From assembly GCA_002314145.1 (NCBI GenBank), contig DCCG01000042.1, positions 189,047-253,046 of the forward strand: DNA of 64,000 bases. Direction: 5' to 3'. Position 1 is the stretch's first letter. Each line of letters opens with the position of its first letter. Position numbers and translations under genes: made by a program. The notes under the pieces were generated by a model. It saw nothing but the letters and a program-made list of their open reading frames with translations, searched no databases and was not told the origin of the DNA. Source of the stretch: Thalassolituus sp. UBA1087 (lineage in GTDB: Bacteria > Pseudomonadota > Gammaproteobacteria > Pseudomonadales > Oceanobacteraceae). This document shows positions 34,805 through 43,290 of this stretch, piece by piece.

Positions 34805-35662
34805 TCAGCGGTTGTCGTACAGGTGCACACGAATGGATGGCAGCCAGGGCTCATCCGAGACTTTCTGGTCACCGCGGCGTTGGCGTGTGCGGCCTTCAGG
34901 TGGTTGCGTATCCAACCGGTTGAACTCCGGCAGAATATCGCCGGGCAGCATCAGCGGCAGCGCAACATTCATTGCCTGGCGTGGACGCGGCGCGCTTTCC
35001 GGATAAACCAGATTGGCGCGCACAACCGGTGCCAGAGTCTGCACCTGTGCCAGTTGCTGGCCGGGTGGCAGGTGATTCAGTTTGCTCAGCTGAATCTGGA
35101 TATGACTTTTCTCTTCGCCCAGTTCCAGTAATTTATTCTGCGCTTCAGTCACGGAGATTTTGCGGATACTGCGGCCGTTGGTGTACCAGCTGAAACCGAC
35201 TTTCAACGGGCAATGTTCAAGTACGGGTAAGTGGCGATAGCATTGCTTCAGATGTACCCGGCTTAAACCGGCAAAGTGCAGGGATTCACGCAGATCGCTG
35301 TGGCGATTGCCAAGACCGGCAATCAGTTCGTCCAGACCGGGCTTTTCCAGCGCCTGTTGAGCAGAGCGGACGATCTGATGAAAGGCGTCTTTACGCGCAT
35401 TGGCGCTCTGTGCCAGCGTCCGGAGTTCGTCGTTCATCATGATTAAGCCATGACGGCTGCGGGTTTCGCGTCCATCCTGGCCGTCGCGGTACCAGACATC
35501 GGTGATAAGATCGGTAAGCACCGCCAGCGGGCGGGCGCCACTGGCCTGTTCCTGAGGCGTCAGCGGCAGCCAGTGGGCGGGCTGTTGCTCAGTAATGGCA
35601 TAACGCAGCGCCTGCAGGGCTGTCATCATGTCATCAAAGGCGGATGTCAGCTCCGTTATCAT
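34805..35662 (-). CDS. Tus-like DNA replication terminus site-binding protein
   Basis: A 285-residue protein that I align by eye to E. coli Tus (309 residues) over its C-terminal two thirds. CYRHLPVLEHCPLKVGFSW matches the Tus stretch around AYRTLTVLHDPATLRFGW; SIRKISVTEAQNKLLEL matches the helix after it; and the C-terminal IRVHLYDNR matches the Tus end PRLHLYVAD. Tus binds Ter sites and blocks DnaB in one direction. The gene is last in a tal-terB-tus-like operon and shares ATGA with terB. I saw no sequence close to the E. coli Ter consensus beside it, so the DNA target may differ. Confidence 0.72.
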   Translation of the reverse strand: MITELTSAFDDMMTALQALRYAITEQQPAHWLPLTPQEQASGARPLAVLTDLITDVWYRDGQDGRETRSRHGLIMMNDELRTLAQSANARKDAFHQIVRSAQQALEKPGLDELIAGLGNRHSDLRESLHFAGLSRVHLKQCYRHLPVLEHCPLKVGFSWYTNGRSIRKISVTEAQNKLLELGEEKSHIQIQLSKLNHLPPGQQLAQVQTLAPVVRANLVYPESAPRPRQAMNVALPLMLPGDILPEFNRLDTQPPEGRTRQRRGDQKVSDEPWLPSIRVHLYDNR

Positions 35663-36108
35663 ACGTGTGGTGGTTCACCATCGCGGGCGGCGTTACGGGC
35701 CCGGATAAAGTCAGAATGTGGAACATACAGCAGGTCCGCGACTTTGCGGATCATATGTTCTTCATATTTATCCAGCTCTGAATCACTGTAAGCCACGCTC
35801 CATAAACCGTGCACCAGACGGATTTTCTCAGCGCCGGAAAAGGTATCGTTAATGACTTTGGTGAACTGGAACAGATCATTGGATTTCTGCACCTGGTCCG
35901 CGGCCTGAGCGAGCAGGGCATCGGTTTCTGCAGAGGTTATACGGAAAAGATCCTGCAGCGCCTGACGCAGTGCTGCAACTTCTTCTTTTTCCAGTGTGTG
36001 ATCAGCATGCATGACTTCCGCCAGCAGCGCTGCACAGGCCAGAGAAATATCGTGTTCGTCTTTCTCTGGCTCGTGCTCTTTAAACAATGACAGTAAACGA
36101 TCGATCAA
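35659..36108 (-). CDS. TerB-family (tellurite resistance-like) protein
   Basis: A 149-residue all-helical protein of the TerB family. The pattern LACAALLAEVMHADHTLEKEEVAAL and the second repeat HGLWSVAYSDSELDKYEEHMIRKVADLL supply the acidic metal-binding positions. It starts with TTG (36108), preceded by GGAGAAG, overlapping the tal stop; no ATG is available near the conserved start. Single TerB proteins like this are common and not evidence of tellurite resistance. It is translationally coupled to the Tus-like gene. Confidence 0.85.
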   Translation of the reverse strand: MIDRLLSLFKEHEPEKDEHDISLACAALLAEVMHADHTLEKEEVAALRQALQDLFRITSAETDALLAQAADQVQKSNDLFQFTKVINDTFSGAEKIRLVHGLWSVAYSDSELDKYEEHMIRKVADLLYVPHSDFIRARNAARDGEPPHV

Positions 36109-37067
36109 GTCAGCTTCTCCAGTCGCCCGCGCAGCAGGCTTTCAAGTTTGCCCTGATCCGCGGCAAAGCGGCGGATGCCATCGGCGAGTTTTTCAGTGGC
36201 CATGGCATCTTCGTTCATCGCCCAGCGGAACTCTGCCTCTGACACGCTGAATTTCGGATGGTTCGCCTGTGCGGAGCCGGCCGACAAGCGCTGCGGCAGT
36301 GCCGCATCAGAGGCGGACAGTTCGGCCAGCAGGTTGGGGCTGATGGTGAGCTTGTCGCACCCGGCGAGACACTCAATCTCTCCCAGATTACGGAAACTGG
36401 CGCCCATCACAACCGTGCTGTAACCATGCGCCTTGTAGTGGTTGTAAATCTCAGTGACAGACTGAACACCCGGGTCATTATCACCGCTGAAATCCGCCTC
36501 CGGCTGACTGGCTTTGTACCAGTCGAGAATGCGGCCGACGAAGGGGGAGATCAATGTTACGCCGGCTTCTGCGCAGGCCACGGCCTGGGTGAAGTTGAAT
36601 AACAGTGTCAGATTGCAGTGAATCCCTTCTTTTTCCAGCTGCTCGGCCGCCTTGATGCCTTCCCAGGTGGATGCAATTTTAATCAGAATACGCTCTTTGC
36701 CGATACCGGCCTGTTCATACAGATCAATCAGCCGGTGGGCTTTATCAATGGTAGCCCGGGTATCAAAAGACAGGCGTGCGTCGACTTCGGTGGACACCAG
36801 GCCCGGGACCAGCTGCAGAATTTCAGTACCGATGGCAACGGCTGTTTTGTCGACGGCCGCGGCCACCTGATCTTCGGCTGCGGCATTATCTTTTGCCCAC
36901 TGCACCGCGTTATCAATCAGGGATGAATAAGCCGGCAGCTCGGCGGCTTTCAGAATAAGAGAGGGGTTGGTAGTGGCATCTTCGGGCTGGTGTTGACGGA
37001 TGGCTTCAATGTCGCCGGTGTCAGCAACCACGACCGTCATGCTTTTCAGTGCGTCCATTTTACTCAT
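36105..37067 (-). CDS. tal: Transaldolase
   Basis: A pentose-phosphate-pathway enzyme moving dihydroxyacetone units between sugar phosphates. From ATG 37067 it is 320 residues, near the family's ~317. Visible are TTVVADTGDIEA-type start (SMTVVVADTGDIEAI), DATTNPSLILKAA, the Schiff-base lysine region RILIKIASTWEGIKAA, LLFNFTQAVACAEAGV and SPFVGRILDWYK. An in-frame ATG at 37088 would add seven residues (MTDPDIL) that the family lacks; I prefer 37067 because MSKMDALKSM aligns with other transaldolases. It is the first gene of the tal-terB-tus-like operon. Confidence 0.94.
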   Translation of the reverse strand: MSKMDALKSMTVVVADTGDIEAIRQHQPEDATTNPSLILKAAELPAYSSLIDNAVQWAKDNAAAEDQVAAAVDKTAVAIGTEILQLVPGLVSTEVDARLSFDTRATIDKAHRLIDLYEQAGIGKERILIKIASTWEGIKAAEQLEKEGIHCNLTLLFNFTQAVACAEAGVTLISPFVGRILDWYKASQPEADFSGDNDPGVQSVTEIYNHYKAHGYSTVVMGASFRNLGEIECLAGCDKLTISPNLLAELSASDAALPQRLSAGSAQANHPKFSVSEAEFRWAMNEDAMATEKLADGIRRFAADQGKLESLLRGRLEKLT

Positions 37068-37279
37068 AAGAATATCCGGATCTGTCATCTTCTGTGTATG
37101 AATCCCTGTCGTACCAGTAAACGTTCAGCGCTTACTTCTGTTTGCCGGGGATTGTGATGTTATCGGTCAGTCTTTAATATAACCCACTGGTTATCCATAG
37201 TTTTGCCTGCGCCCGCACGAATTCATGCGTGGAAATTGGCGGTGGCACGCAAAGCAAAAACAAAGACTTGCGAGGCGTT

Positions 37280-37588
37280 ATGAAAGCACTATACACGATT
37301 GCATTATGGATGTTCACGACGGTAGCCATGGCGGCCGGAACTGTATGGATTGACGTGCGTACGCCGGAGGAATTTCACAGTGGCCATAAAGACGGGGCAG
37401 TGAATATCCCGTTCGACCAGATTAGTCAGCGTATCGGTGAGCTGAAACTGGAAAAAGATGCGGATATTAATGTCTACTGCCGCTCAGGCCGGCGTGCCGG
37501 CGTTGCCGAAAGTACACTGGAATCTCTGGGGTACACGGATGTGGATAACATCGGTGGCCTGGACGATGCGCTGAAGTACGGGCAGTAA
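37280..37588 (+). CDS. PspE-like periplasmic rhodanese
   Basis: A 102-residue single-domain sulfurtransferase with signal peptide MKALYTIALWMFTTVAMA. The rhodanese fold shows WIDVRTPEEFHSGHKDGAVNIP and the active-site loop CRSGRRAG with the catalytic cysteine. The size and export match E. coli PspE. I chose ATG 37280, where the signal peptide starts and GAGG lies upstream. Its stop is one base from the convergent dusA stop, and no terminator fits between them. Confidence 0.88.
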   Translation: MKALYTIALWMFTTVAMAAGTVWIDVRTPEEFHSGHKDGAVNIPFDQISQRIGELKLEKDADINVYCRSGRRAGVAESTLESLGYTDVDNIGGLDDALKYGQ

Positions 37589-37589
37589 A

Positions 37590-38615
37590 CTACCCGTCGT
37601 CCGGCGCTGTCAGAAAGGCGAGCGCTTCTTCCAGCACCTCAATACCAGCGCCCTTACGGGGCGCTTTTTCACTCAGGTGACGGCGGTAAAGACGGGCGCC
37701 ATACTGACCATTAAACAGCCCCAGTGTATGGCGGGTAATGTGATGCAGGGTGGTGCGGTTATCCTTCAGCTGCTCTTCAATGTACGGATACAGGCTGCGG
37801 ACAACATCCGTTTTGCTGCGGGCGCACGGGGCACCTCCGTAGTAGAGTGCATCCACATCCAGCAAAAGCGCAGGGTTATGGTAAGCCTCGCGGCCTAACA
37901 TCACGCCATCCACATGATTCAGATGTCCGGCGCATTCTGTGTGGGTTTTTATACCGCCGTTGATTATCACTTCCAGTTGCGGGAACTCCTGTCTGATACG
38001 GTAAACCGTGTCGTAATGAAGCGGCGGAATCTCGCGGTTTTCTTTAGGCGACAGGCCCTGCAGAATGGCTTTGCGGGCATGAATAATGAAGGTGCGGCAG
38101 CCGGTTTCTGCCACCTGGCCAACGAAATCCCGCAGCTGTTCATAGCTGTCCATATCATCAATGCCGATGCGATGCTTGATGGTGACATCAATGGCCGTCG
38201 CATCCTGCATGGCTTTAATGCAATCAGCAACCAGCGCCGGGTGGGCCATCAGACAGGCCCCGATCATATTGTTCTGCACCCGGTCGGAAGGGCAGCCGAC
38301 ATTCAGATTTACTTCATCGTATCCCCATTCCTCTGTCAGCCGCGCACACTGTGCCAGCGCTGCCGGGTCACTGCCGCCCAGCTGCAGCGCGAGTGGATGC
38401 TCTGCCTCGTGATAACGCAGAAAGCGCTCACGGTCGCCGTGAATCAGAGCACCTGTGGTCACCATTTCAGTGTACAGCAGGGCATTGCTGGTCATCAGGC
38501 GCCAGAAATACCGGCAATGGCGATCAGACCATTCCATCATAGGGGCGGTACTGAAGCGCCGTGCTCCGGGCTTAAGTGACTTATGGGAAGGGGGGGCGAT
38601 GGATTCAGATGACAT
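37590..38615 (-). CDS. dusA: tRNA-dihydrouridine synthase A
   Basis: A flavin-dependent enzyme that makes dihydrouridine at positions 20/20a of tRNA. The 341-residue chain has the FMN-binding start FSTAPMMEWSDRHCRYFWR, LQLGGSDP, the catalytic loop VNLNVGCPSDRVQNNMIGACLM (with the active Cys) and GIKTH plus DGVMLGREAYHNP. The PMMEWSDRHCR form is specific to DusA within the Dus family. It is convergent with the rhodanese gene. Confidence 0.95.
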   Translation of the reverse strand: MSSESIAPPSHKSLKPGARRFSTAPMMEWSDRHCRYFWRLMTSNALLYTEMVTTGALIHGDRERFLRYHEAEHPLALQLGGSDPAALAQCARLTEEWGYDEVNLNVGCPSDRVQNNMIGACLMAHPALVADCIKAMQDATAIDVTIKHRIGIDDMDSYEQLRDFVGQVAETGCRTFIIHARKAILQGLSPKENREIPPLHYDTVYRIRQEFPQLEVIINGGIKTHTECAGHLNHVDGVMLGREAYHNPALLLDVDALYYGGAPCARSKTDVVRSLYPYIEEQLKDNRTTLHHITRHTLGLFNGQYGARLYRRHLSEKAPRKGAGIEVLEEALAFLTAPDDG

Positions 38616-39022
38616 AAAACAACAAACCGGTGGTGATGAAATCAGCCGTTACTCATAACCTGTCAGACCTCTGGCCGGAGGGTAGGCTGACCAGGCTGAA
38701 GGATGGCGCAAGGTACAGCAAAACCCCGGTCTGTGCCAGCCAGAAGGCTTTCTTACCCCTTTAAATTGTGTAACGCGGAAACCGGGCTGAGTTTGCAGCT
38801 GGGCTACGCAGATCTTCTGGCAGACCTTCTGTTTGGTGCCTGCCAGGATACGACAAGGAGCCTCCTCTGGCTGGTGATGTACCCCAGCGGTCATGATTAT
38901 CGGGTAAACAGCAAGCGTTTGCTTCTCTCTTTTGCTTCTCATTGCACTGCTTATCTGGCAGTGTTGTTTTTATTGATTTAAATATCACTTGCTAAAAAAC
39001 TGACAAAGTACAGGGAGGTTGT
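38616..39022. other. 407-base region without a recognised gene
   Basis: Two overlapping open frames exist, 38703-38981 (+) and 38649-38942 (-). Neither has a clear ribosome site, a recognisable domain or the codon pattern of its neighbours, so I do not call them. The right end turns AT-rich and holds the ribosome site of the gene at 39023 (GGGAGG). A GGGAAGGG octamer lies at 38585-38592, just inside the dusA 5' end. A remnant gene or a small RNA cannot be excluded. Confidence 0.5.
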
Positions 39023-39628
39023 ATGAAATATCTGTTGATGGTGATGTTGTCGTTACTGAGCGTTCCGCTGCTGGCGGATGATACGAATGTTTTCATCAAT
39101 AAAACCGTGGGAATCCAGCTCGTTAAACCGGATGCCTGGGTGTTTATGACAGCTGACCAGAATCTGGAAAGCCTGAAGCAGCTGGATATGAAAGATAAAG
39201 AATTCCATCAGACTATGGTGAAGTATTCATCTGTCCCGCTGGTTGCCATGGCTCGTCATAAAGAGCCATTTGATGATCTCAATCCCAGCTTTAAGCTGAA
39301 TGTTAAACCGCTCGGGCAGTTTAAAGGTGCATCGGCGGTTACCATTGCTGAGTATCTGGTTCGCCCAATGAGCAAATATTTTGATGATTTCCGCATTATG
39401 CAATCTCCGGTCGGTGTCACCGTCGGCGGGCTTGAGGCGGGTTATGTCAGAATAAATTACAGCCTTGCCATTCCGGATGGACGAAAATTTCCCACCACCT
39501 CGGAAATCTGGGTGGTGCCCCGCGGTGATTATTTTTTCATGATTGGTGCCGGTACCCGCCAGGATGAAGCAACCGGCAACAGAGACGATATTGCGGCCAT
39601 TATTGATTCCATTAAGTTCCTGAAATAA
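39023..39628 (+). CDS. Secreted protein of unknown function (PsbP/DcrB-like fold possible)
   Basis: A 201-residue protein with signal peptide MKYLLMVMLSLLSVPLLA. The mature chain has FINKTVGIQLVKPDAWVFM near its start and a C-terminal EIWVVPRGDYFFMIGAG followed by DDIAAIIDSIKF. This layout (a strand pair, then a domain ending in a helix with an I..S..F pattern) recalls the PsbP/DcrB-type fold, but the resemblance is weak. AGGGAGG lies upstream. It stands alone between dusA and the dehydrogenase gene. Confidence 0.75.
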   Translation: MKYLLMVMLSLLSVPLLADDTNVFINKTVGIQLVKPDAWVFMTADQNLESLKQLDMKDKEFHQTMVKYSSVPLVAMARHKEPFDDLNPSFKLNVKPLGQFKGASAVTIAEYLVRPMSKYFDDFRIMQSPVGVTVGGLEAGYVRINYSLAIPDGRKFPTTSEIWVVPRGDYFFMIGAGTRQDEATGNRDDIAAIIDSIKFLK

Positions 39629-39904
39629 CCGACCTGCGGCAAACTGCTGAACTTACCGGCAGAACGCGCTGGTAGTGCATCACGGTTCATTGATTGATCT
39701 GACTTATCAGCCTTATGAGGCAGATCGTTCAATGTGCGGGCGCAGCTGATGAGGAATTGCAGGATCAGGCAAACAATCAACAGTATTGGACAGACTGTTG
39801 CGGGAACGCCGGCATTATACTGCTGACTGTATTAACGTATGACATAAAGCCTGTGCTTCATTGTCATGCCGGATTTCAGTTTCACAGTACTGCAAGGAGT
39901 TCCT

Positions 39905-40951
39905 ATGAAGACAATCGGTTATGCGGCGCATTCATCAGACGCGAATATGGTGCCGTATCATTTTGAACGTCGCGATCTGCGCCCGAATGATGTTGCGATT
40001 GAAATTCTCTACAGCGGTGTCTGTCACTCAGATCTGCACACTGTGAACGGAGACTGGGGGCCACAACCTTACCCGTTGGTCCCGGGCCACGAAATTATTG
40101 GCCGGGTGATTGAAGTCGGTGCCGATGTGACGGCTTATAAAGCCGGTGACCAGGTTGGTGTTGGCTGTATGGTCGACAGTTGTCAGGAATGTGATCAGTG
40201 CCATAACCACGAAGAGCAGTTCTGCCGGAACGGTATGACGCCAACCTATGGCGCGCCTGATCGCGTTACTGGCGAGATTACTCAGGGCGGTTATTCCAAA
40301 CATATCGTTGTACGTGAGGAATTTGTTTTGCGCGTTCCGGATGGTATGGACCTGTCCCGGGCAGCGCCGATTCTGTGTGCCGGTATCACGACTTACTCAC
40401 CGCTGCGTACGTTCGGTGTTAAAGAAGGCAGCCGGGTTGGTGTGATCGGTCTGGGAGGACTTGGTCATATGGCGGTTCAGCTGGCGGTTGCGATGGGCGC
40501 AGAAGTCACGGTTCTGAGCCGTTCGAAAAAGAAAGAAGCCGACGCCAAAGAACTGGGTGCGAAAGGTATTCTTGCATCAACGGATGAAGAGGCAATGAAA
40601 GCGGCTGCGTCCTCGTTTGATGTCATTATCGATACGGTACCGGTGAAACATAACGTCGACGTTTATTCACCACTGCTGGATATTGATGGCACGCTGGCCA
40701 TTGTCGGTCAGGTGGGCAAAATGGAAGAGTTCATGTCGGCGGCACTGATTATGGGGCGTCGCCGGGTGGCTGGTTCGCTGATCGGTGGCATCAAAGAAAC
40801 TCAGGAAGTTCTGGATTTCTGCGCTGAGCACGATATTTATCCGATCTGTGAAATGATTACGCCAGAGCAGCTGAATGATGCCTATGCGGTCATGGAAAAA
40901 GGCGATATTGCTCACCGCTATGTCATGGATATGTCTGGCGTGTCTGTTTAA
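39905..40951 (+). CDS. Zinc-dependent alcohol dehydrogenase (YahK/CAD-like)
   Basis: A 348-residue NAD(P)-dependent medium-chain dehydrogenase. Catalytic zinc ligands are in GVCHSDLH and the PGHEIIGRV motif. The structural zinc site is the four-cysteine run CMVDSCQECDQCHNHEEQFC. The nucleotide-binding loop is GVIGLGGLGHMAVQ, followed by SRSKKKEADAKELGA, where the serine-arginine suggests NADP preference. It resembles E. coli YahK, a broad aldehyde reductase. I chose ATG 39905 with AAGGAG 5 bases upstream. It is monocistronic with its own terminator. Confidence 0.92.
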   Translation: MKTIGYAAHSSDANMVPYHFERRDLRPNDVAIEILYSGVCHSDLHTVNGDWGPQPYPLVPGHEIIGRVIEVGADVTAYKAGDQVGVGCMVDSCQECDQCHNHEEQFCRNGMTPTYGAPDRVTGEITQGGYSKHIVVREEFVLRVPDGMDLSRAAPILCAGITTYSPLRTFGVKEGSRVGVIGLGGLGHMAVQLAVAMGAEVTVLSRSKKKEADAKELGAKGILASTDEEAMKAAASSFDVIIDTVPVKHNVDVYSPLLDIDGTLAIVGQVGKMEEFMSAALIMGRRRVAGSLIGGIKETQEVLDFCAEHDIYPICEMITPEQLNDAYAVMEKGDIAHRYVMDMSGVSV

Positions 40952-41030
40952 AACGTCAAGTATTGTCATGATTATTCTTTCATCTCTGTCGGATGGAAGA
41001 ATAATCTGGCACGGAGCTAAATACTGAAAC

Positions 41031-41055
41031 AGCCCTGCGATGCAGGGCTTTTTTA
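41031..41055 (+). terminator. Terminator after the alcohol dehydrogenase
   Basis: AGCCCTGC-ga-TGCAGGGCTTTTTTA lies about 80 bases after the stop codon: a GC-rich stem with a T run. Confidence 0.9.
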
Positions 41056-41234
41056 TGTCTGCGTTAACAAAGCCAAAGGGGGTTTTGACTGAGCTTCTGC
41101 GGCTCTGCTTTTTAATTGTTATTAGCGTGAAAGTTCCCGTTACTTTTCAGCGATTTTGTGGCCCGGAAAACAGAGTTAAGCATAGCAGGCTGATAGACTC
41201 GGCCCATTATTGATTAAGGAAGGAAGCTACCCTG

Positions 41235-41567
41235 ATGAAAATTCTTCCGTTTGACGGAATCAAAATCGTCAGTCTGTTGTTGGGTTGCATTATTTTTGCC
41301 CATCCGGCTCTGGCGGATAAAGAAAAGCATCAGTACAAAAGCCATGACGGTTTGCCGCCGGGGCTGCATAAAAAAGTGCACAACGGAGGCTCTCTGCCTC
41401 CGGGCTGGCAAAAGCGGGTTCATGTGGGGCAGCGCCTTGACCGGGATATTTATGATCATCATGAGGTTGTGGTGCCGGTCGATGAAAATGGCCTTATTAC
41501 TGTCAGAATCGGTGGCAAACTGATTCGTCTGATCGATGCCACCCGGGAGGTTGTGGACGTACTTTAA
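41235..41567 (+). CDS. Small periplasmic RcnB-like protein
   Basis: A 110-residue protein with a signal peptide (about residues 1-27, ending HPALA). The mature part begins with a charged segment holding two near-repeats, GLPPGLHKKVHNGG and SLPPGWQKRVHVGQ. It then has a short beta-rich end (LITVRIGGKLIRLID). LPPG-K motifs of this sort occur in RcnB-type proteins; a role in metal homeostasis is only possible. It is convergent with hflD and overlaps its stop by 4 bases. GGAAG lies upstream. Confidence 0.7.
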   Translation: MKILPFDGIKIVSLLLGCIIFAHPALADKEKHQYKSHDGLPPGLHKKVHNGGSLPPGWQKRVHVGQRLDRDIYDHHEVVVPVDENGLITVRIGGKLIRLIDATREVVDVL

Positions 41568-42199
41568 TGGCCAGGATCCGTGCCCAGCAGCTCTTCGCAG
41601 GCTTTCTGATAACGGCTGCGGGCAACCAGCAGGTGCCAGCGTTTACCGCCTACCTGTCGCCAGAGAATGGCTGCACGGATACCGGCCAGCAACAGAGCAC
41701 GGACTTTATTTGCCGTATGGCTGTTTTGCAGATATGTCGGATTACCGGTCACATGGATGCGGAAACTGAGGTTGCTGAGCGTGCTTTTGTAAAGATCCGC
41801 CAGCGAGGCTATTGTGTTTTCATGGCTGATGGAAAAGTGGCCGGCCTGGCGTGAGGCAGACTGAATGCCATTGCCCAGTGTCTCCAGCATATCGCTGCGT
41901 TTTGATAATTTTCGTTCCAGTAATATCAGACTGAGCGTGTAGCGGGTAACATCCGGGCTGATGTCGCGGGTGTTGCGTCCGAAAATACTGTGCAGGTGGT
42001 TCAGGCCCACGCTTAAATTGATCCGCGCGTTGCCATAGATGTCACCAAAATTGTCCGGTGACTGCACAAACAAAGCTTTCAGTAATGGCTCGCTGGCATC
42101 ACCGGAAATATCCCCGGTACGTGCCAGTTGCTCGACCAGTGAAGCGGCCTGTACCACGGCTGCCAATGCAATAACCTGCTGTTGATTCGGATTAATCAT
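41564..42199 (-). CDS. hflD: HflD family protein
   Basis: A 211-residue helical protein close in length to E. coli HflD, which affects lambda lysogeny by interacting with CII and otherwise is uncharacterised. Visible are QQVIALAAVVQAASLVEQLARTG near the start, SLILLERKLSKRSDML, and the C-terminal NKVRALLLAGIRAAILWRQVGG, all typical. It overlaps mnmA by 8 bases. In related genomes purB follows hflD; here the small RcnB-like gene stands there instead. Confidence 0.92.
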   Translation of the reverse strand: MINPNQQQVIALAAVVQAASLVEQLARTGDISGDASEPLLKALFVQSPDNFGDIYGNARINLSVGLNHLHSIFGRNTRDISPDVTRYTLSLILLERKLSKRSDMLETLGNGIQSASRQAGHFSISHENTIASLADLYKSTLSNLSFRIHVTGNPTYLQNSHTANKVRALLLAGIRAAILWRQVGGKRWHLLVARSRYQKACEELLGTDPGH

Positions 42200-43289
42200 G
42201 ATTTCCGGTCTGTTCGATTACGCCACCGCCGTGGCAGCGTTCACCTGAATAAAATACCACGGACTGCCCCGGGGTGATGGCGCGCTGGGGTTGATCAAAA
42301 CTGACGTAATAAACATCGCCGCGTTTTTCAATAACGCAGTCCTGATCATCCTGGCGGTAACGGACTTTGGCTTTGCAGCGCAGCGGCAGTTCCGGTTCTT
42401 CATTGATCCAGAATACCTGTTCGGTGGTCAGCCAGTCTTTAAACAGCAGCGGATGGTTTTTACCCTGCACAGCAATCAGCACATTGCGGCTGAGATCTTT
42501 ACCGGCGACAAACCAGGGTTCATCCGGATATCCGGCCAGTCCGCCAATGCCCAGTCCTTGGCGCTGCCCCAGAGTGTGATACATCAGCCCCTGATGCTCA
42601 CCGATATCGTCGCCCTGATCGGTTTCAATGCGGCCGGGCTGGGCGGGCAGATATTGTTTGAGAAAATCTTTAAAACGGCGTTCGCCAATAAAGCAGATAC
42701 CGGTGGAGTCTTTTTTCGTGGCAGTCACCAGCCCCTGTTCTTCGGCGATGCGGCGGACTTCCGGTTTTTCCAGTTCGCCCACAGGGAACAGCGTCTGAGC
42801 AATTTCCGCTTCGCCGACGGCGTGCAGGAAGTAGCTCTGATCCTTATTCGGGTCCAGACCTTTCAGCAGGTAAGTATGGCCGTCTTCGTCACTGCGGCGT
42901 ACATAATGGCCGGTAGCAATCAGGTCGGCACCCAGCACTTTGGCGTATTCAAGGAAAGCTTTGAATTTAATTTCACGGTTGCACAGAATATCCGGGTTGG
43001 GCGTACGTCCGGCCTGATACTCAGCCAGAAAATACTCGAAGACGTTATCCCAGTACTCAGCGGCAAAATTGGCCGTGTGCAGGTGAATGCCGAGCTTGTC
43101 GCAAACCTGTTGCGCGTCGGCGAGATCTTCTTTGGCGGTGCAATATTCCGTACCGTCGTCTTCGTCCCAGTTTTTCATAAACAGGCCTTCCACCTGATAC
43201 CCCTGTTGCATTAACAGGTAGGCGGATACAGACGAGTCGACGCCGCCGGACATGCCGACGATGACTTTGGTTTCTGCCGGGGTTTTCAT
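42192..43289 (-). CDS. mnmA: tRNA-specific 2-thiouridylase MnmA
   Basis: Adds sulfur to U34 of Lys, Glu and Gln tRNAs, using sulfur relayed through the Tus proteins. The 365-residue chain has the PP-loop SGGVDSS (residues 14-20), the first catalytic cysteine in PNPDILCNREIKF (Cys103) and the second in STGICFIGERRF (Cys199). Its sulfur donors tusBCDE are encoded at 62.4-63.8 kb of this window. It sits between nudJ and hflD with a 1-base gap and an 8-base overlap. Confidence 0.96.
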   Translation of the reverse strand: MKTPAETKVIVGMSGGVDSSVSAYLLMQQGYQVEGLFMKNWDEDDGTEYCTAKEDLADAQQVCDKLGIHLHTANFAAEYWDNVFEYFLAEYQAGRTPNPDILCNREIKFKAFLEYAKVLGADLIATGHYVRRSDEDGHTYLLKGLDPNKDQSYFLHAVGEAEIAQTLFPVGELEKPEVRRIAEEQGLVTATKKDSTGICFIGERRFKDFLKQYLPAQPGRIETDQGDDIGEHQGLMYHTLGQRQGLGIGGLAGYPDEPWFVAGKDLSRNVLIAVQGKNHPLLFKDWLTTEQVFWINEEPELPLRCKAKVRYRQDDQDCVIEKRGDVYYVSFDQPQRAITPGQSVVFYSGERCHGGGVIEQTGNHD

Positions 43290-43290
43290 A

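Noticed and set aside
35659..36108. Tellurite resistance locus
   Set aside because: A lone TerB-domain gene without terC, terD or terZ partners does not indicate tellurite resistance.
37914..38579. 221-codon open frame on the plus strand inside dusA
   Set aside because: Antisense shadow of a conserved gene with no family resemblance.
38649..38981. Two overlapping ~90-codon frames on opposite strands in the gap after dusA
   Set aside because: No clear ribosome site, domain or codon bias; recorded only as part of a gap.
42291..43214. 307-codon open frame on the plus strand inside mnmA
   Set aside because: It is antisense to mnmA, whose PP-loop and catalytic cysteines are intact; no domain or ribosome site supports it.
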